Shown: positions 38,445 to 49,006, counted from the stretch's first letter. The stretch is 59,815 bases of DNA from Helicobacter muridarum (GCF_000765805.2 NZ_JRPD02000011.1:1-59815); one strand, 5' to 3'. Numbers and translations are program-made. Notes: a model not told the origin generated them from the sequence alone.

Positions 38445-41400
38445 TTAAAATATTACCCTAGCACCAAGGTTGAATCCAAATCCAAAACTATTATCAGATA
38501 TAGCATTTTGGAAATTCAGACTACCATTCAAATAGAATCTGCCTAAGCCAAGCTCTCCTCCGCCAGTAACAAATACAGAACTTTGTAAATTTGCCTTTGC
38601 ATAACTAACATATAGAATATTTTGAGAACCAATAGCACCCAAATCACTTCCATTATTAGTTATTCCAGATTGTGTGGTGGCATGCCCACTCTCATTTAAA
38701 TTATTTTTTAATAACACCACATCTTGCTTAAACTGACCAGATATAAATATATAACTCTGATTAGCCCAATATTTCCTTCCCTCAACCCCAATAATAGCTC
38801 CAAAGCCATGCCTTACATTATTGTGGGTATTGACTAAAAAATTGCTAGCAGTTTTACCATCATGGTTAATATTACTAGATTGCAAGACATAATAATTAAA
38901 CCCTAAGAATGGCTTAAGTATATAACCTTTACTTAGGTTAAAAGCATATCCATAACTAGCACTTCCTTCAATATTTAATACATTATAGCCATATCGTTGT
39001 CCAAATAGATTTAGCAATGGCATATTTGGCACTCCAGATCTTAATTCCTCATTAACAAAGCCAAATGATGAATTAATAGTTACATCAATCTCATTATTTC
39101 CAATAAATGTCCTGCTATATAATCCAGCAAAGATATTATTAGAATTGTTAGATACAAAGTTATTATACCCGCCCTTAAAAACTCCATAACCATAGCCGCC
39201 ATAGCCGCCAATAGCGGTGCGAATAGACTTGATATAGTAATCATACCCAGCGTTAAATCCATATAACTGCGAGTTACCAGATGATGAAAAATTGAGATTA
39301 CCTAAGGCATTAATCCATATATTATTTGGATACTCCTCTCTTTTGTTAAAATTAGCAACCAAATCACTAAGGCTTTCAAACCATACAGATTCCATAGGAC
39401 TAATTGGCTCAAGATTCATACTATGCTCCCTAGCCGTCCTAAGCTTTGGCTTTGCATCACTCGGCTTTGCATCACTCTGCTCTGCTTCACTAAGAAAATC
39501 ACCACCTAACTCACCATCATATTTAGCAGAAACGATAAAGTTTTGTGCAAGGCTATTTTGATTCATAATAGCTATTCCAGAATCATTTTTTTCAGACATA
39601 AAACCATTATATGAGCTTAACTTATCACTAGAGCTATTAGCAGAATTATAGTTATTCATTGAAAGCTTTTTTCGCTTCTTAATCATTTGTGCAACTTCTA
39701 TAGCTTGCTTTAGATTCCTCTGATATGCTTCGAATGCCAACACTTCTTGATTCTTAATGGGTGAGCCAACTCCATGCAAGGCTGATATTTTTGTTAACCG
39801 ATTAACCTTTGAGCTTTCCATAGCCATAGATAGAATATTTATTGAAGAGCTCTTGCTAGATAAATCTGATATATGCTTAAATGTAGAATCAATAGTTCTA
39901 GCAACCTCTAGGAAGTAGTTTAGATTCCTAGATGAAGACAATGTTTGATCTATATTAAGTAAAAAAAGCACGGCAGAGTTATCATTATAGAATAGATTTT
40001 TTAGTATATCGTAGCTATTTGCGGTCTCACTCTTAATAGCATTTATCCATGAGTTATTACCTCCAGCCTCCATATATAACACACAGTCAAATGCACTAGA
40101 GCCTTTTGCACATAGAGGTTTTTCTTGACCGCCTTCTTTGAAGTTAGAAATATCTCTTCGCAACACACGAAATCCAATCATATTCTCTGTGGCAACACGT
40201 TCAACCTGCAAATATTTACTATCTATGCTAGCACCATTATATGACACAGAGAAAGCACTCTTCATTCTCTCTTGTGCATAGTTATAGCCTCTTTCCGCCT
40301 CGCTAGCATTTGCATTGGCAAAACCACAGTAATCATTATTGCACTCTTTTTGTTTATCAGATTGACTTAGCTTATGAATATAGTTACCTTCGTTATCAAT
40401 ATCTCCTATTCCATTCCACAGCTTACTACCATCTTTATCATTAACCAATGCCTTATCCATATCCCAAGGATTATTGGCATTATTTGTAGTATAGTAAGTT
40501 TCTTGGACTGTTTGTCCATTAGCCCCAGTTGTTTGGCAATTATTGTTTATACAGGTATTTCCATTATTTTTGCTAGTAGAGATTGTATAATTATTGTTAG
40601 ACTTATTAAATGTAGTTGTATAATCTCCTTGCGTAAAAACATAGTTTATAGTGCCACTTGTTAGTGTAATTAGCCTATATGTATTAGCATCGCTATCTGC
40701 AGCAACTGGCTTACCATCTGCACCCATAGTAGCTAGCTTGAGATTTTGTAGGCTTTTCATATCCAATATATCTGCTCTAAATGCTCCTGGAGTGCCCATA
40801 GACACATCAAGCGTAGCATTTCCAATAATTCCTAAATTACCAAACTTTACATCAGTTGCATTTTTGTCTTTTGTATTTGCTTGGAGGCGAAATATGAGTT
40901 CTCCCTTATTTACAAAGTTTCCTTGCATAATAATTTCTGAATTGGCACCAATGTCTATTTTATTGTAATTATCTAGATTTCCCTCCAAAGTTAGCAATGC
41001 TGTGCTTTTACCTGTATAGTGTGCACCAGAATCAAGCAATATAGTCCCATAATTGCCCAGGGTGCCTTTCTTTAGTGCTGTTTGCTCTATTAGCAATGTC
41101 CCGTTATTTTCTACTTGATCTTTACCATTGATTATCTCATCGTGAGTTTTTATATCTGGGAGTAACAAGTAGTGCTTATTGTCGCTTGTAGTAATATATG
41201 TTCCACTAGCATTTTCATAATCACTTTGTGATGTGCTACCACCTGTCGTATTACCAAGTTTATCTTTGCCTTCTTGTATTATATTCCTTAGTTCCTCCTT
41301 GCTCATGAGCAACACTTCATTAGATCTAGCTCCAACTTTTAGATATTTGCTAAAGTCTTGATTAACATCTGTATTATTAGCATTAAGAACAATTTCTAAT

Positions 41401-43688
41401 CGCCCAGAATGAATACTTCCATTTTTCAAATGTAATAGAGAATTTACATTCATAGCATTACCTGTAATCTTAGCATCATTTGTTACATTAAATATTCCAA
41501 AGCCTGTTTGACCATTTTTCACAGTAATACTATTAAAGATTCCATTTTTCATATAGAAATCTGCCTGTGTGATATTTAGAGTATTGACATTGGTATTATC
41601 AATATTTTGCATGCGAGTAAATGAAGTTGCTCTAGCATCTATTAAATTAAAATTCAATATACTTCCTCCACCAGTAAAGCGAATGTCAGAACCATCGGCA
41701 AAATTGCTTGTACCTAAATCCATTTGCAATGAGTTTATAAAGCTTTTGCCTATGTTAACACTTACCACAGAATAAGAATTGCTCTTAGATACAGAGAAGT
41801 TATTCAAATGAAAGTTAGAAGCTTTAAATGTCCCTGTTCGGATATTAAAATTATCAATAAATACATCGCCTGTTATTTTGCTTAAATCTAGCGTAGAATC
41901 ACTTCCTGCAGTTGGCAGGGCATAGGCTTTTATGGCTCCTCCATAGAAGTTTTGTCCCTCTGCTATTAAGAAATTTCCAGCTCTAATCCCCTGCTCACTA
42001 TCATTTCCGCCTAACACACTTTTTACGATAACATCGCCATTATCAGCCTTAAGTGTTACCATTCCACCACAACCATTAGTAATACAAATATCTTGTACGA
42101 AAGTTAGATTCTCCACTTTGATATTACCATCAGTGCTAGTAGCAGTCATATAATTAGCTGCTCTACCTGAAAGATTCTTGATATTAATATCATCTTTAGC
42201 AGTTAAATCTATATGCCCTATACTACCAATTACATCAGAACCAAAGCCAATATTATCAGCATTTATTGCCCCCTTAGCATTTGCTCTTATTGTATTTAGA
42301 CTCCCAGAGCTAGCACTTCCTATATTGATATTATTGCCTTTTAACTCTATTAAGCCCTGCGAACCAAAAATGCCATTAGTAGCAAAGCTCATGTTTTTGA
42401 CTTCTAAGTCTGCATTTTGGGAATCTATTATTATCTGACTGCCACCTGTATAATTCCTATGGGCTATATTATCTATTGTTGTGCTTACATTGGTAGTTAG
42501 TCTTGATGCAAAGCCCTTACCAAAGAAAAAGAACGGATTGGTAATAGTTTTGATATTAATTGAATTACCGTTACTGCTGCTGATAGTAAGATTTCTATCA
42601 CCATTGCCAAATACTGTGCCAGGTCCTACAAACTCAAGCGTATCAATGTTTACATTATTAGCATTAATAGAATTATTTACATCAGTTAGCTTAACAGTAT
42701 TAGCACTAAAATCTTGACCATTATTCCCTAATGCTGCCCTAAAACTCCTAAATGACCTAGCATTAGGAGTAGGTTTTATCCGTCCATTAACAATATCGCC
42801 AGAAATATTCATAGATAGGCTATTTCTATTGCTTGTATTAATAACCAATCTTCCCCCGGTCATATTTATAGAGCTAGAACTATCTATATTTACATTGGCT
42901 CTACTATTACCTATTGTTAATGTCCCGCCATTAATTTGCAACTGAGTATTGCTAATATTTACTACAGAAGTATTACTACTATTAGTTCCAATTTGCATGC
43001 CACCACCATTGACATTTTCTATATTTAACCTTGAACCAACTATATATATGTTTCTACCATTTAGCGTTGTGGTGTGATTTTGCAATCCAGCCCTGCGAAC
43101 AGTAATTGCTGCCTGATTAACATTTAAATCACCTGTAGCTCTAAAGCTAAGATTTGTTCCTCCACCTGTGCGAAATGAATTTCCCGTATTAATATTGCCT
43201 GTTAGATAAACTTCCTTAGCAGAAAATGAAGCAGTGATAAATCCTAGAATTCCGCCGCTACCAAATGTGTGTTCTGAGTTACTTTTTGGATTCTTGGTAT
43301 TATTTCCAATAATCAATGTTCCATTATTGTAATTTTGAGAAAATCTAGCTCCAAACGAAGAATATGTAGTCATATTCCCTCTACTATAAAACGTATCATT
43401 TGAGTTATTTGTATTATTTCGCAGATTATATATATTATTTTGTATATCCTGTGCAGCATATACAATTCCAGAGCAAAGCGATATAGAGAATATTCCAAAT
43501 GCAGACATTCCCATAATATAAGATATATGCTTAGTAAATTTAAGTCTAAAATTTGTTATGCTAGGAACCTCAAAACTTTTGAATTCCTTGACCAAAATAT
43601 CAGACCCCCCCACAGGCAACTTTCTTAACCTAACACTATAGATATTAGGCTTCATATTTATTTTTATGTTATATCTCTTATTACACAT
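38445..43688 (-). CDS. Large VacA-family-like autotransporter
   Basis: 1747-residue type V secreted surface protein. A strong AAGGAGGG sets the ATG at 43688; the frame is open 11 codons further. An unusually long signal region (about 78 residues) ends with a hydrophobic stretch and SGIVYA. The passenger is a long Asn/Gly/Ser-rich repetitive beta-helix with VacA-paralogue-like repeats. A predicted helical segment near the middle-late part carries cysteines. The last 290 or so residues form the barrel, ending ARVIF with the terminal aromatic residue. Three C-x4-C pairs occur in the passenger. A run of seven G (43605-43611) lies within the first 30 codons and could switch expression. Its role is probably adhesion or host interaction. 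Confidence 0.9.
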   Translation of the reverse strand: MCNKRYNIKINMKPNIYSVRLRKLPVGGSDILVKEFKSFEVPSITNFRLKFTKHISYIMGMSAFGIFSISLCSGIVYAAQDIQNNIYNLRNNTNNSNDTFYSRGNMTTYSSFGARFSQNYNNGTLIIGNNTKNPKSNSEHTFGSGGILGFITASFSAKEVYLTGNINTGNSFRTGGGTNLSFRATGDLNVNQAAITVRRAGLQNHTTTLNGRNIYIVGSRLNIENVNGGGMQIGTNSSNTSVVNISNTQLQINGGTLTIGNSRANVNIDSSSSINMTGGRLVINTSNRNSLSMNISGDIVNGRIKPTPNARSFRSFRAALGNNGQDFSANTVKLTDVNNSINANNVNIDTLEFVGPGTVFGNGDRNLTISSSNGNSINIKTITNPFFFFGKGFASRLTTNVSTTIDNIAHRNYTGGSQIIIDSQNADLEVKNMSFATNGIFGSQGLIELKGNNINIGSASSGSLNTIRANAKGAINADNIGFGSDVIGSIGHIDLTAKDDINIKNLSGRAANYMTATSTDGNIKVENLTFVQDICITNGCGGMVTLKADNGDVIVKSVLGGNDSEQGIRAGNFLIAEGQNFYGGAIKAYALPTAGSDSTLDLSKITGDVFIDNFNIRTGTFKASNFHLNNFSVSKSNSYSVVSVNIGKSFINSLQMDLGTSNFADGSDIRFTGGGSILNFNLIDARATSFTRMQNIDNTNVNTLNITQADFYMKNGIFNSITVKNGQTGFGIFNVTNDAKITGNAMNVNSLLHLKNGSIHSGRLEIVLNANNTDVNQDFSKYLKVGARSNEVLLMSKEELRNIIQEGKDKLGNTTGGSTSQSDYENASGTYITTSDNKHYLLLPDIKTHDEIINGKDQVENNGTLLIEQTALKKGTLGNYGTILLDSGAHYTGKSTALLTLEGNLDNYNKIDIGANSEIIMQGNFVNKGELIFRLQANTKDKNATDVKFGNLGIIGNATLDVSMGTPGAFRADILDMKSLQNLKLATMGADGKPVAADSDANTYRLITLTSGTINYVFTQGDYTTTFNKSNNNYTISTSKNNGNTCINNNCQTTGANGQTVQETYYTTNNANNPWDMDKALVNDKDGSKLWNGIGDIDNEGNYIHKLSQSDKQKECNNDYCGFANANASEAERGYNYAQERMKSAFSVSYNGASIDSKYLQVERVATENMIGFRVLRRDISNFKEGGQEKPLCAKGSSAFDCVLYMEAGGNNSWINAIKSETANSYDILKNLFYNDNSAVLFLLNIDQTLSSSRNLNYFLEVARTIDSTFKHISDLSSKSSSINILSMAMESSKVNRLTKISALHGVGSPIKNQEVLAFEAYQRNLKQAIEVAQMIKKRKKLSMNNYNSANSSSDKLSSYNGFMSEKNDSGIAIMNQNSLAQNFIVSAKYDGELGGDFLSEAEQSDAKPSDAKPKLRTAREHSMNLEPISPMESVWFESLSDLVANFNKREEYPNNIWINALGNLNFSSSGNSQLYGFNAGYDYYIKSIRTAIGGYGGYGYGVFKGGYNNFVSNNSNNIFAGLYSRTFIGNNEIDVTINSSFGFVNEELRSGVPNMPLLNLFGQRYGYNVLNIEGSASYGYAFNLSKGYILKPFLGFNYYVLQSSNINHDGKTASNFLVNTHNNVRHGFGAIIGVEGRKYWANQSYIFISGQFKQDVVLLKNNLNESGHATTQSGITNNGSDLGAIGSQNILYVSYAKANLQSSVFVTGGGELGLGRFYLNGSLNFQNAISDNSFGFGFNLGARVIF
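39448..39492. repeat. 15-bp tandem repeat in autotransporter gene
   Basis: Two exact copies of ggctttgcatcactc (39448-39462 and 39463-39477) and a third imperfect copy (39478-39492). On the coding strand they give an SDAKP-type pentapeptide repeat just before the barrel domain. Copy number can change in frame. Confidence 0.85.
43605..43611 (-). repeat. G7 homopolymer near the autotransporter start
   Basis: Seven consecutive G on the coding strand, at codons 26-28 after the ATG at 43688 (PVGGSD). Gain or loss of one base would put everything downstream out of frame. An ATG further in (MGMSAFGIF, about residue 59) might still give a shorter product. Confidence 0.8.
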
Positions 43689-44068
43689 ATCAACCCTCCT
43701 TGATAATGCTAAGCAGAACAACGCTAACGTAACAAAAAAATTGAATTTACATAATTTTATACATAAATCCCTTCAACAATTCTACTATAAAGAAATTCAT
43801 TATTACCAAAAAATTTCATTTCGTTGTTGCTTTGACTTCTTAATTTATTATTGTGAACCTGCATTAATTAAGGTAAAGAATCATTTTTGATTGAATCAAT
43901 GCAAATATTTCGACATGTTTATAGACATGACAAATAAGATAGAATATATATATAACTATACGAATGAATAGGAATCTTTAGGGGGTATAAATATAGTTTT
44001 AGCTTATTTTTAGGGTTGAGTGTGTAAAATGCGGATTTGTTTTAGAGCCAAAACTTGAAGGATAATGT
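43689..44068. other. Divergent regulatory region, autotransporter and efp
   Basis: 380 bases between two divergent genes. The autotransporter side is AT-rich with several possible -10 boxes; the efp side contains ggggtataaatatag and tgtaaaat near 43980-44030. No single promoter is convincing and no palindromic operator was seen. Confidence 0.4.
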
Positions 44069-44632
44069 ATGACTATAGAAATGGGTGATTTAAAGAAAGG
44101 CTTAAAAATTGAGATAGATGGCATTCCTTATAGAATTGTTGAATATCAACATGTAAAGCCTGGTAAGGGTCCAGCGTTTGTTAGAGTCAAGATTAAGAGC
44201 TTTTTAGATGGGAAGGTGATAGATAAGACTTTTCATGCTGGAGACAAATGCGAAACTCCGAATATTGTAGAAAAAAGCATGCAATATCTCTATCATGATG
44301 GCGACTTATATCAGTTTATGGATAGCGAGACTTACGAACAAGTGGGGTTAGATTCCAATCAAGTTGGAGAAAGTGCAAAGTGGTTGCTTGAGAGCATGTA
44401 TGTAAGCGTTTTATTATATAACGAAAAAGCTATTTCTGTAAATGTGCCACAAATAGTAGAACTAAAGATTATAGACACATCGCCTAACTTCAAGGGCGAT
44501 ACATCTAGTGCAGGAAAGAAACCAGCCAAATTAGAGACAGGTGCTGTTGTGTCAGTCCCCTTTCATATATTAGAGGGGGAAACAATTCGTATCAATACCG
44601 AAACAGGCGATTACATAGAAAAGGTAAAGTGA
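44069..44632 (+). CDS. efp: Elongation factor P
   Basis: Translation factor that rescues ribosomes stalled on polyproline. Three OB-like domains in 187 aa. The modified lysine position is K33 in [11 protein letters not shown]. The C-terminal signature ETGDYIEKV is present. GAAGGATAATGT precedes the ATG. The IMPase-family gene starts four bases after its stop. Confidence 0.96.
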   Translation: MTIEMGDLKKGLKIEIDGIPYRIVEYQHVKPGKGPAFVRVKIKSFLDGKVIDKTFHAGDKCETPNIVEKSMQYLYHDGDLYQFMDSETYEQVGLDSNQVGESAKWLLESMYVSVLLYNEKAISVNVPQIVELKIIDTSPNFKGDTSSAGKKPAKLETGAVVSVPFHILEGETIRINTETGDYIEKVK

Positions 44633-44636
44633 TATT

Positions 44637-46094
44637 ATGCAAATCTCTTCTACAAAATATTTAGCAAAGGCTATTAATTATGTAGATGTCGATTTTAAGA
44701 TAGATTCCAACTCTTTGATTGCGACAAATCAATTTAACGCAATAAGCCATAACACAAAGTGCAATAGAGAATTCTATAAAAATTATCTACATTCAAATAA
44801 CAAAAAAATGCTAAATGTAGATAATTTCACAAATGATTCTATATTGGGAAATTGCTATAGGAAAATTGCGAAGAAGAATGGTAAATATAACCTTTTAAAA
44901 AATATTGGTAGTAATGATATAAATCATAATGGCAAATATTACAAAAACATGACAGAAAATAATCAAAAAAAATCAAACTCTATTCATACAAATAACACAG
45001 ATAAAGATACAATCAAACATGAAAGCATACAAACTAGGATTAATTGTGATTTCTTTGTGCGTATAGTCTTAGCTGGACTTGAAATAATCAAGTTATTACG
45101 AGTGCAAGATTCACTGTTACATGAGCCATTTGGAATTGGTGCTGGTGGTGATTGCAGTAGTGGGGCAGATTTATTAGCAGAGGCTGTATTTAGGAAGTTT
45201 TTACTACCAAAATATAATTTAGATTCTGAAGAGAGTGGTATTTTAGAATCTGATATTAAGTCCTCTTATACTATTGTGCTAGATCCTCTTGATGGAAGCA
45301 GTAACTTCCAATCAAATATACCCTACTATGGAGCTAGCCTAGCCCTATGTGATGAAAGTGGAAAAGTATGTGAAGCATGCGTGATTAACTATGTATCGCG
45401 TGAAATTTCATATATTAACGACTCTTTGCTAACTACTACTAATATCCCATGTGTATTTACGCTAGATTCTGTTGGACTTTATATTCCCTTTACGCTTTTA
45501 GAATCAAGTCCAAAATATTTTACATCAAACAGCGGATTACCATACCAACCAATAGATTTTTCACAATTATTTAATAGTAGAACTTGTGGGGACTTTGCTG
45601 CAAACCCGCATATAGCCATCAAACTAATATGCGATACCATAGTAGAAACAAAGAAGTATTTACCAGAATTTAATGATGAATTTATGTATAAGTTATTTCA
45701 ACATAAGGTAATTGAACGCAAGTTTGAACCAAACTATTCTGCTTCCTCGCTTAAATGTGGAATATTTGAAAAAGCTAGCCATTTCCCAGAATGGGTAACT
45801 ATCTTATTGCAATATAAATTAAAATTTCGTTCACTTGGCGCAACAGCCCTTAGCCTAGGATTTAGCTTTAGATACTTATTTGTATTGCTGCCTACATCAG
45901 TGCGTAAATATGACGGAATGGCTGGATTCTATCTCGCACAAAACCAATATATAAAAGGAAATGTTGGTAAGTATCTACAAGCAATTCCTAGTATGAAAAG
46001 GAACATAAATGACAAAGAACATATCATAATTAGTGTAAATCCCCAAATTGTAGACATACTATGTCAAATAACGTCACGTCATCAAAAGGAATAA
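44637..46094 (+). CDS. Inositol monophosphatase-superfamily phosphatase with large N-terminal insertion
   Basis: Metal-dependent sugar/inositol phosphatase fold. Metal sites: SEESG (about 197-201) as the Glu loop and VLDPLDGSSNF (214-224), plus a late RSLGATALSLGF and KYDGMAGFYLA (W/YD...AG motif). The DPLDGSSN form occurs in both IMPase and class I FBPase members, but the C-terminal motif favours the IMPase side. Residues about 20-135 are a Lys/Asn/Ser-rich insertion inside the first helix region, making the protein 485 aa instead of about 260-290. It is coupled to efp upstream and to accD one base downstream. The true substrate is unknown. Confidence 0.75.
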   Translation: MQISSTKYLAKAINYVDVDFKIDSNSLIATNQFNAISHNTKCNREFYKNYLHSNNKKMLNVDNFTNDSILGNCYRKIAKKNGKYNLLKNIGSNDINHNGKYYKNMTENNQKKSNSIHTNNTDKDTIKHESIQTRINCDFFVRIVLAGLEIIKLLRVQDSLLHEPFGIGAGGDCSSGADLLAEAVFRKFLLPKYNLDSEESGILESDIKSSYTIVLDPLDGSSNFQSNIPYYGASLALCDESGKVCEACVINYVSREISYINDSLLTTTNIPCVFTLDSVGLYIPFTLLESSPKYFTSNSGLPYQPIDFSQLFNSRTCGDFAANPHIAIKLICDTIVETKKYLPEFNDEFMYKLFQHKVIERKFEPNYSASSLKCGIFEKASHFPEWVTILLQYKLKFRSLGATALSLGFSFRYLFVLLPTSVRKYDGMAGFYLAQNQYIKGNVGKYLQAIPSMKRNINDKEHIIISVNPQIVDILCQITSRHQKE

Positions 46095-46095
46095 A

Positions 46096-46965
46096 ATGGG
46101 TTTTTCAGATTTTTTAAAAAATTTTAAGCGAGAAGATTCAAGATTAAAAAAAGATAATACAACACATTGGACAAAATGCCCATCTTGTGCAGCACTAATA
46201 TACAACAAAGAGATATTAGAAAACTCACATGTATGTTCAAAATGCTCATATCATTTTAGGATTAGTGCACTAGATAGATTAAAGCTACTTTGTGATGAGG
46301 ACTCATTTATAGAGTATGACATGGACTTAGAACCAAACGACCCCTTAGGATTTGTAGATAAGAAAAGCTATACGAAACGAATCCAAGAAGGTGTAACAAA
46401 AACTAAACGAAAGAGTGCTGTAATCTCTGGGGAAGCTTCAATTCATGACATAGAAGTTCAGTTAGTGGTATTTGACTTCTCATTTATGGGTGGTAGCCTT
46501 GGCAGTGTTGAGGGAGAGCGTATTGTTAGAGCAATCAATCGTGCAACAGAGAAGAAACAAGCCCTAATTATAGTATCCACTAGCGGTGGAGCAAGAATGC
46601 AAGAATCAACCTACTCCCTTATGCAAATGGCAAAAACTTCTGCAGCACTTAATAAACTATCAGAACTAAAACTTCCATATATATCAGTTTTAACAGATCC
46701 CACATTTGGAGGAGTATCGGCATCTTTTGCATTCCTAGGAGACATCATTATAGCAGAACCGGGTGCTATAGTTGGATTTGCGGGGGCAAGAGTAATCAAA
46801 CAAACTATTAGGACAGATTTGCCCGAGGGATTCCAGACTGCAGAATTTTTACTTGAGCATGGATTAATTGATATGATTGTTTCGCGCAAAGATCTAAAAC
46901 AAACGCTAAGCGATTTAATAAAGTTACTATCTCCATATGAAAATACTTATCTACTTAATTCATAA
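46096..46965 (+). CDS. accD: Acetyl-CoA carboxylase carboxyltransferase subunit beta
   Basis: With AccA transfers carboxyl from biotin to acetyl-CoA, giving malonyl-CoA. The N-terminal zinc ribbon uses C28/C31 and C47/C50. The crotonase-type core has MGGSLGSVEGERI, STSGGARMQE and TDPTFGGVSASFA. Length 289. It starts one base after the previous stop and its end overlaps rlmH by 29 bases, a tight operon. Confidence 0.96.
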   Translation: MGFSDFLKNFKREDSRLKKDNTTHWTKCPSCAALIYNKEILENSHVCSKCSYHFRISALDRLKLLCDEDSFIEYDMDLEPNDPLGFVDKKSYTKRIQEGVTKTKRKSAVISGEASIHDIEVQLVVFDFSFMGGSLGSVEGERIVRAINRATEKKQALIIVSTSGGARMQESTYSLMQMAKTSAALNKLSELKLPYISVLTDPTFGGVSASFAFLGDIIIAEPGAIVGFAGARVIKQTIRTDLPEGFQTAEFLLEHGLIDMIVSRKDLKQTLSDLIKLLSPYENTYLLNS

Positions 46966-47473
46966 AGAAGAGAAAATGTCAGAAGATATAAACCGTTACC
47001 TAAAGATATGTAAACAATTTGGTGTAGATATTGTAATCTCACATATATTTAATAAGGAAATTCAGCAGGCACAAAAATATGACTCATCAAAAAAATCAAA
47101 ATCAAATAAGCAAGGACAGGATAATATAGCTTCAAAGATAGCTTATAGCAAAGCTTTAGAATCCTATATTGATTCTCAAAGCATTTTATTAGATGAAGGA
47201 GGGAAGCTATATGACTCATTTGGTTTTGCTGAACTAATTAGCAAATTAATATCTTCTCAAGGAAATTTGCATAGAAACAATAAAAACTTGCATAATTATG
47301 GAATAAAGTTTTTCATAGCTGGAGCCTTTGGATTCCACTCATCTCTTTTAGCAAAATACCATACAATAAGTTTAAGTCCAATGACATTTAGCCATAAGAT
47401 AGCTAAGCTTGTATTGTTAGAGCAGATTTATCGCTCATTAAGCATAATAAATAACCACCCATATCATAAATAA
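46937..47473 (+). CDS. rlmH: 23S rRNA (pseudouridine1915-N3)-methyltransferase RlmH
   Basis: SPOUT methyltransferase acting on the assembled ribosome near helix 69. Recognised from the C-terminal knot: FFIAGAFGF (the GGA-GF SAM loop), LSPMTFSHKIAKLVLLEQIY and the closing HPYHK. At 178 aa it is about 20 longer than usual because of a Lys/Ser/Gln-rich loop near residues 50-70. The start lies inside accD (29-base overlap). The accD-rlmH order is also found in H. pylori as I recall it. Confidence 0.92.
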   Translation: MKILIYLIHKEEKMSEDINRYLKICKQFGVDIVISHIFNKEIQQAQKYDSSKKSKSNKQGQDNIASKIAYSKALESYIDSQSILLDEGGKLYDSFGFAELISKLISSQGNLHRNNKNLHNYGIKFFIAGAFGFHSSLLAKYHTISLSPMTFSHKIAKLVLLEQIYRSLSIINNHPYHK

Positions 47474-47485
47474 AGAAGGATAACA

Positions 47486-47854
47486 ATGAGAGATGAAGAT
47501 ATATTAGAACTTAAATATATGCTTGAAAATAGGTTAAAATATTTGGATAGTGTAAGTATAGCATTAGAAAAAAACCTCAAGGAAATGGCATCATTAAAGT
47601 TAAATGAAAATACAGATATAATTTCTATACAGTCGCAATTACGTTTTGATGATTCCATGCTCGAGAGACATCAAAGAGAGATTAATGAAATAATATATTC
47701 TTTATCAAAATTTGAAGCAAATGAATATGGAATATGTGAAATGTGCGAAGATGAAATAGGCATCGAAAGATTATATGCTAAACCCCATGCTAAATATTGC
47801 ATCAGTTGTCGAGAAGTATATGAAAAGAAAGAAAAACAAAAGGAAAAATCATGA
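47486..47854 (+). CDS. dksA: DksA/TraR-type zinc-finger protein
   Basis: 122 aa with an N-terminal coiled coil (about 5-78) and a C4 zinc finger at C84/C87 and C105/C108 (CEMC, CISC). It binds the RNA polymerase secondary channel and adjusts stringent-response transcription in relatives. GAAGGATAACA precedes the ATG. The stop overlaps the next gene as ATGA. The coiled-coil tip residues were not verified, so a TraR-like relative cannot be excluded. Confidence 0.85.
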   Translation: MRDEDILELKYMLENRLKYLDSVSIALEKNLKEMASLKLNENTDIISIQSQLRFDDSMLERHQREINEIIYSLSKFEANEYGICEMCEDEIGIERLYAKPHAKYCISCREVYEKKEKQKEKS

Positions 47855-48987
47855 AAACTAGATATTTTTTAGTTGCTATAATCCTATATATCGCTGTTGT
47901 AATTGGATATATATTCTATGTAACACAAGATTATTATACTCTTACTAATGAGATTTTAATTCACTTCTCTTTTACATTACCAATTGCTGCTTGGTTTGCA
48001 ATGGCTTTGGGTGGAGTGGTAATAATTGTGCTTATGTATGTTATACTTAATTGGTTTGTTTGCACATATAAAAAATTCATAATAAATCGAGATTTAAATA
48101 AAATTACTTCACAGATTATAGAACTAGCATTAGGTGAATCTCCAAAGCAAAGGACATTTACAACTAATGATATTAAACAAATTTCTGCTATGCTAGATAG
48201 ATTCTATCTTGTTCCAAATCTAGAATCATCAGACACAAAAAATCAAAAGTTAGATTCAATATTCAACGAACTTAAGCAAATATCAAACGGATCAGAATCA
48301 AAATATATAAAGCTAAATGTTAGAAATCCATTATATTTACAAAGTCTAAGAAACTTTATGGGTGATGATCCTCAAAAATCTTTAGAAGTTCTTATGATGA
48401 ACATTCAAGATAAATCAGCTATGGAAACTAATATAAGTATACAAGATGTATATGATTTAGCATGGGATAATATTTTAAAAAGCAAAAATGCAAAGATTAT
48501 TAAAAAAGCATTACAGCTTAATAGTGCTCATATATCTTCTGATATTATAAAAAAGATTTGCTTACTTAGAATCCAAGACAAAAATGCATTGCTTCCCGAA
48601 GAAATTATTAATATTTGTAAAATGGCGAATCTTAATGAAAGAGAATACTTAGACATTGTAATCTCGCTTTGCCATTATGTAAATTCAAACAATATTTCTT
48701 TCTGGCTTGACATTTTTGATAAGTTATCAAAGGAAGTTGAGAGAAGTGTATTTGCATACTTCTATTTCCTACTTGAAGTTGGTAAAACTAATGAAGCTAT
48801 GGATTTAAAAAAGCAATATCCAAAAAATGATTATTTATCTGTCTCAGCTTTTATAGCTCTAAGAGATAAAGGTTATCCTTTACTTGTATTCTTTGATCCA
48901 CTATTATATAGAGCAAATAAACCCGAATCTAATCTACATCACAATCGAAACGCATTAAGAGTTGATTATGAAGTTTCAAACAAATAA
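47851..48987 (+). CDS. Membrane-anchored conserved hypothetical protein
   Basis: 378 aa. Two N-terminal membrane helices (about 5-25 and 42-72), then a large cytosolic-looking helical domain of about 290 residues rich in short helices. No motif is recognised. It overlaps the dksA-like gene by 4 bases (ATGA). I recall the same neighbour pairing in Campylobacter, suggesting a linked role, but the function is unknown. Confidence 0.7.
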   Translation: MKTRYFLVAIILYIAVVIGYIFYVTQDYYTLTNEILIHFSFTLPIAAWFAMALGGVVIIVLMYVILNWFVCTYKKFIINRDLNKITSQIIELALGESPKQRTFTTNDIKQISAMLDRFYLVPNLESSDTKNQKLDSIFNELKQISNGSESKYIKLNVRNPLYLQSLRNFMGDDPQKSLEVLMMNIQDKSAMETNISIQDVYDLAWDNILKSKNAKIIKKALQLNSAHISSDIIKKICLLRIQDKNALLPEEIINICKMANLNEREYLDIVISLCHYVNSNNISFWLDIFDKLSKEVERSVFAYFYFLLEVGKTNEAMDLKKQYPKNDYLSVSAFIALRDKGYPLLVFFDPLLYRANKPESNLHHNRNALRVDYEVSNK

Positions 48988-49006
48988 GCTAACATAACCT
49001 AACCAC

